The notes below the pieces were generated by a model, which was not told where the DNA came from, made no database searches, and saw only the letters and a list, made by a program, of their open reading frames with translations. Position numbers and translations under genes: made by a program. Of a DNA stretch of 64,000 nucleotides, positions 16,477 to 25,805 are shown piece by piece. This DNA comes from Bacteroidota bacterium (GTDB lineage: Bacteria > Bacteroidota > Bacteroidia > Bacteroidales > FEN-979): contig JAPLDJ010000016.1 of NCBI GenBank assembly GCA_026391805.1, positions 207,902 to 271,901 of the forward strand, given 5' to 3'. The stretch's first letter is position 1. Each line of letters opens with the position of its first letter.

Positions 16477-17613
16477 TCAACTAACCTTTGAAGAATCCGC
16501 ATAAACCACCCCTCTCTCCCTCAACCCCTTCAGCATATACTTCACGCATTCCGGCTTGCGGCCGATGTACTCGGGCACGGTGATGCCCTTGTGCGTGTAA
16601 ATTCCATCGGCGATCATGCGCAGGGCGACGGTTGCCGTATAGCCGGTGGTGCGCGCCATGGAATGAACTCCCGAAACGGGATCGTACCGGTCAAACAGGT
16701 CCCAGGTATATTTTGTTCTTTTCTTTCCTTTGATGCCCTCCACCTCCACGCGCATAACGGTGATGTCAGCTTCACCTTCTTTCAGTTTCCATTTCGGGAA
16801 GAGCAGTTTTGCCGTCAGGTCGATCGGGCGGATTTTCTGCCTGCCCACCTCCACAAGGTCCTGGCGGAAGAAGCCGGTTTCGCGGAGCACCTTCATCTTC
16901 TCAATATGACCGGGATAACGGAGGGTTTTCTCCTTCATGTTCGGAGCCTTGATGGTGCGGATCAGGGAGCGCAGGCCGTCGGTATTGAAGGCTTCAAGGG
17001 TTCCGATGCCCGGGAAATTCATCAGTTCCGGGTCTGAAAGAGCAGGCCGGATAACCTCGACCCCGTTCTCGATGAACCGTGCAGGACGGGTGTATTCCTC
17101 AATCACATCGACAGGGGAGAAAACAGCCTTGTATTCCCAGGGCCATTCGCGAACTTCAGGCAATCCGCCTACGTAATAGACGACCTTCTCGGTTTTATCG
17201 AGCATGTGATCTGCATAACCGATCAGGATGTTGCACATGCCGGGCGCCACGCCGCAGTCCATGATGGCGGTCACGCCATTTTTCTTTGCCAGCGCATCGA
17301 GCTCAAAGGGATCTTCGATGAAGAAAGCGATGTCAACGACATTCTTCCCGGCTGAGATGATGGCTTTCAGTGTCTGGAATCCCATAAAGCCGGGAACGGC
17401 GTTGATGACCATGTCATAGCCGGCGACAAGTTTCTTAACATCCACCGGGTTGGAAAGATCTTTCTGCAGGATGTTTACGGGACCCTTTTTCGCCAGTTGC
17501 TGAAGCGCCTCTTTGCTGAAGTCAGCCACGGTAACTTTGAAACGCTTTTCTTTTGCAAGGTCGAGGGCCATAGGGCCGCCGACGAGGCCGGCGCCGAGAA
17601 TGATGATGTTCAT
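16477..17613 (-). CDS. Saccharopine dehydrogenase family protein
   Basis: 378 residues. The Rossmann motif IILGAGLVGGPMALDLA is at the N-terminus. The family pattern continues with DMVINAVPGFMGFQTLKAII, GKNVVDIAFF and AIMDCGVAPGMCNILIGY. The C-terminal half matches the saccharopine dehydrogenase C-terminal domain. Members of this size include lysine 6-dehydrogenase and carboxynorspermidine-type dehydrogenases; which reaction applies here cannot be told. It is probably a single-gene unit between the accessory region and the glycan locus. Confidence 0.8.
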   Translation of the reverse strand: MNIIILGAGLVGGPMALDLAKEKRFKVTVADFSKEALQQLAKKGPVNILQKDLSNPVDVKKLVAGYDMVINAVPGFMGFQTLKAIISAGKNVVDIAFFIEDPFELDALAKKNGVTAIMDCGVAPGMCNILIGYADHMLDKTEKVVYYVGGLPEVREWPWEYKAVFSPVDVIEEYTRPARFIENGVEVIRPALSDPELMNFPGIGTLEAFNTDGLRSLIRTIKAPNMKEKTLRYPGHIEKMKVLRETGFFRQDLVEVGRQKIRPIDLTAKLLFPKWKLKEGEADITVMRVEVEGIKGKKRTKYTWDLFDRYDPVSGVHSMARTTGYTATVALRMIADGIYTHKGITVPEYIGRKPECVKYMLKGLRERGVVYADSSKVS

Positions 17614-17660
17614 AATGGTATTTTTAAGAAAATAAGATTAAGTGTTTGTGGTCTTTTTTT

Positions 17661-17766
17661 CTCGCAGAGTTACGCAGAGGTAATCGCAGAGTCACGCAGA
17701 GAAATTTATAATTTAACTTTTTACTCTGCGAAACTTAGCGTAAAACTTTGCGAAACTCTGCGTGAC
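17661..17766. repeat. Intergenic hairpin repeat, CGCAGAG word type
   Basis: The left arm has four CGCAGAG words about 10-12 bp apart. The right arm has CTCTGCG/CTTTGCG words in reverse complement. An AT-rich loop separates the arms. It lies between the saccharopine dehydrogenase gene and the end of the GH16-like gene. Confidence 0.75.
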
Positions 17767-17803
17767 ATTTTTTTTCTTTTTTAGCAACCTCGTGCAGGTG
17801 GGG

Positions 17804-19777
17804 TTATTCAATCGTCACCTCGTAAACCTTCCCATCAAGATCATTCAGCGGGAAAGGAATGTTGGCCTGATCGTACGCCGACCCCACCCACCAGCGGGTG
17901 TTGTGGAATTCCTGCGAAATGATCAGCACCATCTGGTTGTTCGGGATGGAGGTGACCGAATTGTTCACATATCCTACCACGCGCAGCTTATCTTTCGACG
18001 GACCGATCCGCCAGATGATCTCCGTCGGCCGCCAGTCGATCTGGAAATAATAATATTCAGAACCGAACAGCTCATCATCTTTTTCCGGCACCTTTTCCGT
18101 GATGGCGCGGTAGCCCTTGTCCCACCGGTAGGCCCAGAAGGTCTGATCACCGAAATCAACCGCACGGCAGCCGTCGCTGAACTCATCCGGTTCCCAGCAG
18201 GCCATGTCCCAGTTCGTGGTGCATACCTCCACATTCCCGTCATCGGCAACTACCTCTTCCGGGAAGGGAACATTCCAGTTTGCCATGCGGTGCTGGTTGT
18301 CAGTACCGAAGTTGTATGCGGGCGGGAAGAGGTACTGCGGACAGTAGGGAACGGTCTTCAGGATCTCGAAGTCAATCTCCGAATAGGCGACCGACGGAAC
18401 CCGCTTGTCGGCCTGTCCGCCGTAATAATTGGCCAGGTATCCTTCCTTGTTGCAGCTCCGGCGCAGGTTCCACTCTTCCTGTGCCTGGGTGATCAGCCAG
18501 ATCGCATTGGTCAGCCCGTTCCAGAGGCCGTTCTTATTCAGAAGCTCGGTCAGCTTTGCCCTGACGGTCCATTTTCCATAGGTCAGCCCGTGGCGGGTAA
18601 TGATCCCGACATCCTGCTTTTCCCATTTTCCGAATTCGGTTCCGGGATTCTTAATATTGATCAGATGTTTTTCAGCATCGGAACTTACCGTTTGGCACGG
18701 GGCTTTTGTTGTCGAGGCGGTGACTGCGATCAACTCTTCCTTCCGCCAGAACTGTTTGTTCCAGTTATAATCCATCCGGGAATAATTTCCGCTGATCACA
18801 TCGGAAATGACCGGGATGTTGTACCATTTGGTGGTGGGATCAATGTAATGGATGAACTGGGCGAAGGGAGCATTGCTGAATTGGGAATCGTCCTGCCCGC
18901 AGGTGGAGCAGAAGTATTTCCCGTCTTTCTCTTTTGTGAAGAACGACGGAGGAATATAGATCCCTGCCCCCGGATCGGGATCGGCGATCACCTTCAGCAT
19001 GACCGGTGATTTCAATACAACCGTATTCTCCATTGACCGTCCTTCGCCTTTGAGGAAGTAGAAGAACGGGTTGAGGAAGTCGCCATTTACGGGGTGACTG
19101 ATATTGGTGATCCCATCAGGTAATTTATTGTTATTAATAGTATTTTCGGTGGTGACAACCAGCATAAAACTATAGTTGCCAACCCTTGGATTTCTTTTCC
19201 ACCGGTCGTTCTTTCCGTTTGAATAATACCGCTGTTCGTTCCTTGGATTTCCCACGATCCTGAAGCTCCCGGTTACCGGATGAAACTGGTTGTCGGCAGC
19301 AACCTCAGCGGTTTCCATGAAGGTAATCCCGGTATCTTCCCAGCTCCCGTAAAAATTCTCACCGGCATAAAAGTTCTGGCGGGTGGAATCGATTTTATCA
19401 GCTTCCGGAAATTTGTAGCTCTCATTCTGGTAATAGATTTTATAGCGAAATTTAGCAGGAGCTGTCCCGGTATTCTTAATGAAAAACCCGAACTCAAAGG
19501 TTCCGCTGTGCACCTGGCGGAGGGTCGGGATGATAAAGCCGGAGGTAATGGCGCCCGTATAGTCTAGTTTAATGGATTTGCTGATGAGCAGATCGTTTGT
19601 CTGATTGCCCTCTGCATCATAATTCCAGTTGGTCAGCGGAATAAAATCGCGGACGATGAAATCTTCGGTTTTAATCTCTGCTTTCCGCTGTGACGAATTG
19701 CATGAAGCAAGGAACAGCAGAACACCGCTGATGAGGAGAAGCGTATTTTGAATATGTATGCCGTTCCTGTTGTTCAT
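17804..19777 (-). CDS. GH16-like lipoprotein (concanavalin-type glucanase fold)
   Basis: 657 residues. A lipoprotein signal ends in the lipobox LASC (LLFLASCNSSQRK, Cys near 26). The N-terminal half is beta-rich and unrecognised, with a CSTCG element near 280-300. The C-terminal half has GLTYGKWTVRAKL, GLWNGLTNAIWLI and, decisively, YSEIDFEIL, which fits the ExDxE active-site motif of GH16 glucanases. YYYFQIDWRPTEIIWRI is the matching late GH16 strand. It probably cleaves or remodels a polysaccharide at the cell surface or periplasm. It is last in a three-gene minus-strand operon, 6 bp after the propeller-like gene. Confidence 0.65.
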   Translation of the reverse strand: MNNRNGIHIQNTLLLISGVLLFLASCNSSQRKAEIKTEDFIVRDFIPLTNWNYDAEGNQTNDLLISKSIKLDYTGAITSGFIIPTLRQVHSGTFEFGFFIKNTGTAPAKFRYKIYYQNESYKFPEADKIDSTRQNFYAGENFYGSWEDTGITFMETAEVAADNQFHPVTGSFRIVGNPRNEQRYYSNGKNDRWKRNPRVGNYSFMLVVTTENTINNNKLPDGITNISHPVNGDFLNPFFYFLKGEGRSMENTVVLKSPVMLKVIADPDPGAGIYIPPSFFTKEKDGKYFCSTCGQDDSQFSNAPFAQFIHYIDPTTKWYNIPVISDVISGNYSRMDYNWNKQFWRKEELIAVTASTTKAPCQTVSSDAEKHLINIKNPGTEFGKWEKQDVGIITRHGLTYGKWTVRAKLTELLNKNGLWNGLTNAIWLITQAQEEWNLRRSCNKEGYLANYYGGQADKRVPSVAYSEIDFEILKTVPYCPQYLFPPAYNFGTDNQHRMANWNVPFPEEVVADDGNVEVCTTNWDMACWEPDEFSDGCRAVDFGDQTFWAYRWDKGYRAITEKVPEKDDELFGSEYYYFQIDWRPTEIIWRIGPSKDKLRVVGYVNNSVTSIPNNQMVLIISQEFHNTRWWVGSAYDQANIPFPLNDLDGKVYEVTIE

Positions 19778-19783
19778 TTCCGT

Positions 19784-21631
19784 CTAGTCATTTTTAGAAA
19801 AATATGGAAGAGCATAAACCTGGATCGTGTTTGGTAGTTCCGGTCGGTCATCGAATTCAATGCATTTCCCTGTTCCCGGATCCGATTTCTTACAGTTCCT
19901 TCCGATTACCAGCAGTGAAGTTTTTCCCGGTTCAATAAAACAGCCGGGAATGATCCTTAAGATCTCAAAATACTTCGGGTTATGATCTTTTTCATATCCT
20001 TTGAAATCAACATTTCCGTGGATACAGTATCCTGAATTTTCAAATGAGAGCAGCTTCAGGTCAAAGCGCCAGTCGCGGTTGTACTTCAGGAACAGTCCGG
20101 GCATGCCGAAATTTCCGGTGAGGATCTGATCGCCCGGATTGAGTACATCCGGTCCGGGAAGCGTATCATGGAGTTTTTGCTTATACCGGAAAAGCCGTTT
20201 AAACTGGCCTGTCACAGGATCCAGCACGTGCAGTGAATACTTTACCGAAGCATGATCCTGTGTTTCCATAATGGCCAGAATCGTTTCTTCCCATGACGGC
20301 AGCGGTCTGAATTCACCTGCGAAGAAAGAAATCCTGCCTCCCTCATCCATCCATTCCGTTACCGTATGAGCTTCTGCACTGCTTACCTGTTCCCATCCGG
20401 CTTCCGAAAATTTAAACAGGTGCCAGGTTCCGTCAGCTTCAGCGGCAAAAAGTTCAGAGATGTCATCACCGTTGATATCCGGCGCAAGGAATTGGAATTT
20501 CTTAAGATCCGCGACAGGGAACGGCATCGCCGTTTTCCGGATCGGTCTCATTAAAATTTCTTTACCCGCAACATTTTTACTGAATCCGGCCAGCAGGATC
20601 TCTTTCTCCTTAATAAAGATCAATTCCGAAGCAGAGCGACTGGAAAATCTGCCGGCAAGTATTACCGGTGAATCCATGAAAGGCTGAATCGAGGGATCAA
20701 CATTGACGCTAATCATTGAAAACGCTTTTTTCTCCCTGCTGTAAACGAATAGTTCCGGTTTTTTGCCAGGATTGAGCACCAGCAGCTGATCCAGCCCGGA
20801 ATTATCCCCGGTGAAATTGCGGGTAAAGAGCCTGTCGTCGGGAGAGATCAGTCCCTGCTTTTGTTTACCGTCATCAACAAGAAAAGCTGAACTGTGATTC
20901 CCGATCTCCTGCTTTTCAGCCATGATAAACGGGAACGGAGGAGTGTTCAGTTTCGCCGTAAACGGCTTTTGAAGCGTCATATCCACATAGGTTGTATCTC
21001 CTTTCCGTTCGGGCGACGTTCCGAAGACCATGTAAAAGTCATCGACAAGGATATCGGCCTTGCTGTTGTTCCAGTAGAAAAGCTGGAGGCGGTAGTCAGC
21101 ATTTATCTCTTTATCTGCAAGGTCGAAGAATCCGCTCACCTTGAACCATTTTCCCATCGGAAGCCGCGTGCCTTCAACGATCACCTTTTTCCAGATCACA
21201 TTCACGCCAAGCTTGTTCGAGATCCCAAGGATAAGGTCAGAGGTGATGTCAGCCTTTGTCGGAAAGATATAGACCCATGCGCTGACGCCAATGGCTTTCA
21301 GTTCACCGGGGCCTGTTTCGGAAACTTTCCGTTCAATGGCAGGGCTGTAACTGTTTATACCAAATACCTTTGCGGAGAAGGAACCGGAATGTGCGATGCC
21401 CTTATACAACCCGGCAGGGGTTTCAGTGTTCGGAGCAGGTTCGAAATTAAAAGAAACCGAATTCGGGGACTGATCTTCCTGTTGCTGATTGACAAATTCC
21501 TTTTCATTCAGCGGAGAACGGTGAAGCAACCGGCCGACCGGAAGCCAGAGGTACCCTGCCACGATCAGAATGATCAGCAGGAGAAAAATCATCAGAACCC
21601 TGATGCGAACCGGCTTTCTGTCAGTCTCCAT
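19784..21631 (-). CDS. Membrane-anchored jelly-roll plus propeller-like protein
   Basis: 615 residues from the ATG at 21631, chosen because it overlaps the upstream stop by 11 bp; a longer frame from 21667 lies inside the neighbour. One transmembrane segment near residues 11-32 (VLMIFLLLIILIVAGYLWL) precedes a jelly-roll-like domain (VSFNFEPAP...HSGSFSAKVFG...VSAWVYIFPT...ADILVDDFYMVFG). A C-terminal series of blades resembles FG-GAP/VCBS repeats (SRSASELIFIKEKEILLAGF, DINGDDISELFAAEADG). No catalytic motif was seen. It is likely an exported binding or assembly factor of the glycan locus. Confidence 0.6.
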   Translation of the reverse strand: METDRKPVRIRVLMIFLLLIILIVAGYLWLPVGRLLHRSPLNEKEFVNQQQEDQSPNSVSFNFEPAPNTETPAGLYKGIAHSGSFSAKVFGINSYSPAIERKVSETGPGELKAIGVSAWVYIFPTKADITSDLILGISNKLGVNVIWKKVIVEGTRLPMGKWFKVSGFFDLADKEINADYRLQLFYWNNSKADILVDDFYMVFGTSPERKGDTTYVDMTLQKPFTAKLNTPPFPFIMAEKQEIGNHSSAFLVDDGKQKQGLISPDDRLFTRNFTGDNSGLDQLLVLNPGKKPELFVYSREKKAFSMISVNVDPSIQPFMDSPVILAGRFSSRSASELIFIKEKEILLAGFSKNVAGKEILMRPIRKTAMPFPVADLKKFQFLAPDINGDDISELFAAEADGTWHLFKFSEAGWEQVSSAEAHTVTEWMDEGGRISFFAGEFRPLPSWEETILAIMETQDHASVKYSLHVLDPVTGQFKRLFRYKQKLHDTLPGPDVLNPGDQILTGNFGMPGLFLKYNRDWRFDLKLLSFENSGYCIHGNVDFKGYEKDHNPKYFEILRIIPGCFIEPGKTSLLVIGRNCKKSDPGTGKCIEFDDRPELPNTIQVYALPYFSKND

Positions 21632-23447
21632 TTTTTTCAAAAACCTCCAACTTAAAATTGTCGACATCGAAACTTTCCTTATTCCTGTTCCAGATATAGA
21701 TTTTCAGAATGTCGCTGGATTTCCTGATCTCCGGAGTAAGGTATTCAAAGCTGTATTTTTTCCATTGCATCCGGGCTGTATCAGGCTTTATTTCAGGGGC
21801 TGAATAAGCGTAGCTCTTCCCATTGTGTTCCATCGTCGTCACAAGACAGGGTCCATTTCCGGATGTAGTGGGGAAAAAAACATCGAGACTGACCACCACC
21901 CAGATGTGGTCTTTCACTGTCAATTCACTGTATTTGAATTGCCGTGTCAATACATATTCCTGGTCTTTCCCCACACTGTAATATTTATTCCCTTCCCCAT
22001 CCTGAACAACGCCTTCCGGATTGCCCGGTTCATCAAATGCCAATTCCTGTGCAAGTACTGAATGGTAATCTGTACGGTTATCAAATGACATTTTTCCGGT
22101 AAAGTCGTGGCCGATCAGCAGGAGTTTCTTTTCTTCATCCGTTACTGAGGTCTTCAGGAACGTCGCCCAATAAAATCCTTTTGTGGTACGATAGGGATCG
22201 AGGATGTAATGTTTGAGCTGCCACCACTGGAACTGGTTCAGGAAGGTGAAGAGGATGACGATGACAATAAAAACGGATTTCATGATGATCCCTTTTTTGC
22301 CAAGGTAAACCAGGAAATATCCGAGGCTGATGGCAAGGATGGGATAGACCGTGATCAGGGGACGCATGGAAAATGCGGCTCCGTACCACCATTCGGTCCA
22401 GCTTGCGATGATGCAGAAGGCAACAAGGAAATAGCCGAAAAGGCTGAGGAAGATCTTCCTGTTATTCCTGAAAAGAAAATAAAAGCCAATCAGTGAAAAT
22501 GCCATCACGGGCGTATAGATCAGCCAGCCTTTACGGTAGCTGATAAGGACATCCAAAATGTGGGGCGATGAAAGATCCAGGCCGATGCCGGGATTCTTGT
22601 AGCTGTCGTAAATGAACGATCCTGTTTTTATCCGCCAGTAAAGCAATTGCGGAAGAACAATGATAAAGCAAAGGATCAACGTGATCACAATCTGTTTCCA
22701 ATTGGTTCTGATCAGCCGGATCTTTTCTTTCAGGCTTTCACGGGAGCTGATGTTCCAGAGCAGCGGGATCAGCACGATGAGGATCTCGCTGGGTTTCACC
22801 AGCGCCATCAGGATGATCCCGGCGCCAACGGCAAGCAGGTATTTCAGCTTCTGTACTTCGTGCCAGCGGATCGTGTACCAGATAATAATGTTGACCAGCA
22901 TGAACAGCACATTCACCGTCTCAAGGTCCTTCAGGGTAAGGTGATGGATGTAGTTTGTGCTGAAGACGATGATCAGCATGACCAGGGCCGTGACCCGTTC
23001 GGAGAAGAAGCGTTTCAGGTTTTTTCTCAGGAAGATGAGGCCGATCAGGGTGTAGATGATCGCGCCAATGACCATTGCATACTGGTAGGGCAGCGTGAAC
23101 CCGTCCGCGGGGATCTTCAGCAGGAAAGCGAAAAAATGTCCCGCAAAGAAAAAGGGAAGATAGAGCAACGCCATCCCGAAAAGGAAAAAGTAGAGCGGCT
23201 TTCCGTCGTCTGTTTCGGAGACCTGGTAAAGGGTTCCGCTCAGGTTCCGTTCATCGTTGATCTTCCGGATCCAGTCGGTTTTGTCGAGCATCGGGTCATG
23301 ATAAATAAACGTTGCCGGAAGCGGCAGATAGTACCCGAGCACATCCCATGAAATTTCTTTTTCATTTACGTTGGTGATCCGGTAGAGGGAAAGGATGAGC
23401 CCGGTGGCCAGGAGCACGAATAGTGAAAGGTTCTTTGAGAATTTCAT
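21621..23447 (-). CDS. GT-C-like polytopic membrane protein with C-terminal jelly-roll
   Basis: 608 residues. About ten hydrophobic segments span residues 8-410. An early acidic loop (EKEISWDVLGYYLPLPATFIYHD) sits where GT-C glycosyltransferases keep their catalytic Asp. YRKGWLIYTPV and ASWTEWWYGAAFSMRP are shared in form with the genes at 27777 and 35140. The C-terminal ~150 residues form a predicted beta-sandwich ending FDVDNFKLEVFEK. It probably transfers a sugar from a lipid carrier at the periplasmic face; donor and acceptor are unknown. It heads the minus-strand operon. Confidence 0.6.
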   Translation of the reverse strand: MKFSKNLSLFVLLATGLILSLYRITNVNEKEISWDVLGYYLPLPATFIYHDPMLDKTDWIRKINDERNLSGTLYQVSETDDGKPLYFFLFGMALLYLPFFFAGHFFAFLLKIPADGFTLPYQYAMVIGAIIYTLIGLIFLRKNLKRFFSERVTALVMLIIVFSTNYIHHLTLKDLETVNVLFMLVNIIIWYTIRWHEVQKLKYLLAVGAGIILMALVKPSEILIVLIPLLWNISSRESLKEKIRLIRTNWKQIVITLILCFIIVLPQLLYWRIKTGSFIYDSYKNPGIGLDLSSPHILDVLISYRKGWLIYTPVMAFSLIGFYFLFRNNRKIFLSLFGYFLVAFCIIASWTEWWYGAAFSMRPLITVYPILAISLGYFLVYLGKKGIIMKSVFIVIVILFTFLNQFQWWQLKHYILDPYRTTKGFYWATFLKTSVTDEEKKLLLIGHDFTGKMSFDNRTDYHSVLAQELAFDEPGNPEGVVQDGEGNKYYSVGKDQEYVLTRQFKYSELTVKDHIWVVVSLDVFFPTTSGNGPCLVTTMEHNGKSYAYSAPEIKPDTARMQWKKYSFEYLTPEIRKSSDILKIYIWNRNKESFDVDNFKLEVFEKNGD

Positions 23448-23452
23448 AAATC

Positions 23453-23460
23453 CAAAGGTA
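23453..23460 (-). promoter_or_regulatory. -7 box (TACCTTTG) for the minus-strand glycan operon
   Basis: On the minus strand TACCTTTG ends 5 bp before the ATG at 23447. No convincing -33 box was found. Confidence 0.5.
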
Positions 23461-23491
23461 AAAAAAGATTCAACCCGGTGAGTCTTTTTAA

Positions 23492-23613
23492 TCTCTGTGT
23501 ACCTCTGTGTCTACTCTGTGAACCTCCGTGTAATAAAAATTTGTTTCACAGAGAACCACAGAGTAGACACAGAGGCTCACAGAGGATTTTGCGTCTTCGC
23601 GTCTTTGCGGTGA
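23492..23613. repeat. Intergenic hairpin repeat, CACAGAG word type, plus CGCAAAG half-copy
   Basis: The left arm is CTCTGTG words (23492-23530). The right arm is CACAGAG words (about 23546-23585). Then comes a half element gcgtcttcgcgtctttgcgg at 23590-23609. It lies between the divergent promoters at 23453 and 23628. Confidence 0.75.
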
Positions 23614-23627
23614 ATAAAAAGAAAGAG

Positions 23628-23635
23628 TACTTTTG
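23628..23635 (+). promoter_or_regulatory. -7 box (TACTTTTG) for the plus-strand glycan operon
   Basis: TACTTTTG ends 5 bp before the ATG at 23641. It mirrors the box of the divergent operon. Confidence 0.5.
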
Positions 23636-23640
23636 TTAAG

Positions 23641-25626
23641 ATGAACAGCAGTAAAATAAGCAACAATAATTGGTCTTCAGCGGCCGGCAGGACTGAAAAA
23701 TACCTTGTCCCGTTTCTTCTGCTCTTCCTGCTGATCGTATTTCTTGTTATCTCTTTCCTGTCGGAAGGGTTTTACGGCGGTGCCGACAACATCAACCATT
23801 ATTTCATTTCGCGGTATTCATGGCAGCGTCCTGAACTTCTCTTCGACGGCTGGGGCCGGCCGCTCTATACCATTCTCAGCTCTCCCTTTGCACAGTTCGG
23901 CTTCCAGGGGATCAAAGTGTTCAATGTGATCCTGGCCGTGCTGACATTGTGGACCGGTTACCTGACCGCCCGCAAACTCAACTACGCTCCTTCACTCCTG
24001 GCCTTTGTGATGATCGGGTTCGCCCCCATTTATTTCATTATGATCTTTACAGGGCTGACGGAGATCCTGGCCGGTTTTGTCCTGATCCTTGCAGTATATT
24101 TGTTCTTCCGCGAAAAATACATCGCTTCTGCGGTAGTGCTCTCCTTTATCTATTTTGCACGCAGCGAAGCGATGATCTTCTATCCGATATTTCTCGCAGC
24201 ATATGTGTTTAAAAAGCAGTACAAAGCAATTCCGTTTCTGCTCGTTGGTGTTTTGTTCTTTACTGTCATCGGCGGGTGGTTCTTCAACGACTACCTCTGG
24301 CTGATCCACAAGTTTCCTTATCCGGTCCATCACAAGATCTATAAAGAGACAGGTCCGCTGCTGCACTTTGTCAATCAGCGCGACTATATATTCGGGATCC
24401 CTTTGGAAATCCTGCTTGTGCTGGGGACAATCATTCTTTTCAGGCAACTGTTCTCAAAACAGGAACCGGTCCGGAAACAGTCATTTTATGAGCTTTTGCT
24501 GATCCTTTTGCCGTTTGCCGGGTATTTTGCCATGCATTCGGTCTTTTACTGGAAGGCGCTTGGCGGGTCGATCGGACTGATCCGCGTGATCACGGCGGTG
24601 ATGCCGCTTGCGGGGCTCATCTGTCTGAAGGGATATGACTTCCTTGATCAGAAGCTGAAATCGAATCCCCGCAGGAGAAACGGAGCAATGATCCTGACCA
24701 GTGTCATCATCATCATCGTAACCTTTATCACCTATCACGTCCCGGTCAGGCTCGACGACAGCGAAAAGACGCTGAAGGCTGCCGCCGGTTGGTTCAAAAC
24801 GTCGGAATATTCGAAAAAGCTGGTCTTTTATACCGATCTGAACTTTCCGTTCTTCCTCGACATCAACCCCAACGACATCAAACGTTCGGCCCTGCTCTTC
24901 TACGCCCGTTCGATCCCGACACTGCCCGACAGCTGTGTCGTGGTCTGGGAGTCGCATTTCGGTCCGCATGAAAATGAAATACCGCTCGACACCATCCTGA
25001 ATAATAAAAATTACCGGTTGCTGAAGGTCTTCAAGCCTGAAAAAGAGTTCACCACTTTGGGAGGACTGCCTTATGAAGTGAGGGTTTTTCTGAAGCTGCC
25101 TGCTGACCTGTCGGTTGATGACCTTGCCCGGACGGGATGGAAACAGCAGCAGGAAAGCGAACCCGGAAGGATCTCATTCTTCAATGATTTTGAGCAGGCT
25201 GTTTCCGGGTTTCATCCTTCAAAATTCACAACCAGCTTCAGCCATTCGGGCAGTCAATCCTTCCGGATGGATACGGCATCCCTGTACAGCCCGGCATTCG
25301 TTCTTAAATGGAAGTACCTCCTGGAAAGACCTGTGGAAACCGGGATTTGGGTTTCATATTACATTTATCCTACGGCCGCGTTTGGGAAAAATCCACCGTC
25401 GATCGTGATTTCGCTTGAGAATGGCAAGACCTCCTATTTCTTCCGTGCGAAGAACCTGAAGGAGATGAACCTTGTTACGGGCCGGTGGAACAAGGCTGAA
25501 ATGGATGTACAGCTGCCCGCGGTCAATTCATTGTCGGACCTTCTTAAAATATACATCTACAATCCGTCAAAGGAGCCGTATTACATCGATGACATGAATG
25601 TGACATTACTGCGAAAGCGAAAGTGA
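23641..25626 (+). CDS. GT-C-like membrane protein with C-terminal jelly-roll (tandem copy 1)
   Basis: 661 residues. Around ten hydrophobic segments cover residues 20-370. The early loop EGFYGGADNINHYFISRYS holds an Asp in the GT-C catalytic position. The helices carry the conserved FIYFARSEAMIFYPIFLAAY. The C-terminal ~150 residues form a jelly-roll-like domain: FNDFEQAVSG, HSGSQSFRMDTAS, LLKIYIYNPSKEPYYIDDM. It is clearly a paralogue of the next gene along its whole length. Likely a membrane glycosyltransferase of the surface-glycan locus; specificity is unknown. Confidence 0.6.
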   Translation: MNSSKISNNNWSSAAGRTEKYLVPFLLLFLLIVFLVISFLSEGFYGGADNINHYFISRYSWQRPELLFDGWGRPLYTILSSPFAQFGFQGIKVFNVILAVLTLWTGYLTARKLNYAPSLLAFVMIGFAPIYFIMIFTGLTEILAGFVLILAVYLFFREKYIASAVVLSFIYFARSEAMIFYPIFLAAYVFKKQYKAIPFLLVGVLFFTVIGGWFFNDYLWLIHKFPYPVHHKIYKETGPLLHFVNQRDYIFGIPLEILLVLGTIILFRQLFSKQEPVRKQSFYELLLILLPFAGYFAMHSVFYWKALGGSIGLIRVITAVMPLAGLICLKGYDFLDQKLKSNPRRRNGAMILTSVIIIIVTFITYHVPVRLDDSEKTLKAAAGWFKTSEYSKKLVFYTDLNFPFFLDINPNDIKRSALLFYARSIPTLPDSCVVVWESHFGPHENEIPLDTILNNKNYRLLKVFKPEKEFTTLGGLPYEVRVFLKLPADLSVDDLARTGWKQQQESEPGRISFFNDFEQAVSGFHPSKFTTSFSHSGSQSFRMDTASLYSPAFVLKWKYLLERPVETGIWVSYYIYPTAAFGKNPPSIVISLENGKTSYFFRAKNLKEMNLVTGRWNKAEMDVQLPAVNSLSDLLKIYIYNPSKEPYYIDDMNVTLLRKRK

Positions 25627-25692
25627 ATAAACCAGAGATGCTGATCTTCATTCATAAACTTTCCCGGGGCTGACCAAAAAGTATTTTTTATT

Positions 25693-25750
25693 CTCGCAGA
25701 GTTTCGCAGATGACTGATAACGTACAAAATAACTTTGCGTAACTCTGCGA
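25693..25750. repeat. Intergenic hairpin repeat, CGCAGAG word type, short form
   Basis: tctcgcagagtttcgcag on the left and ctttgcgtaactctgcga on the right, 28 bp apart. It lies between the two tandem paralogues. Confidence 0.7.
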
Positions 25751-25791
25751 AAAAATCATATGTTTACCTTTTTAGTCAGTCTCAGGATTAT

Positions 25792-25799
25792 TATCTTTG
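25792..25799 (+). promoter_or_regulatory. -7 box (TATCTTTG) for tandem copy 2
   Basis: TATCTTTG ends 6 bp before the ATG at 25806. It fixes that ATG over the in-frame TTG at 25797, which lies inside the box. Confidence 0.5.
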
Positions 25800-25805
25800 C
25801 CAGCT

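Noticed and set aside
17762..19009. Long plus-strand frame of 415 codons
   Set aside because: Antisense shadow of the GH16-like lipoprotein gene, which has a signal peptide and an active-site motif.
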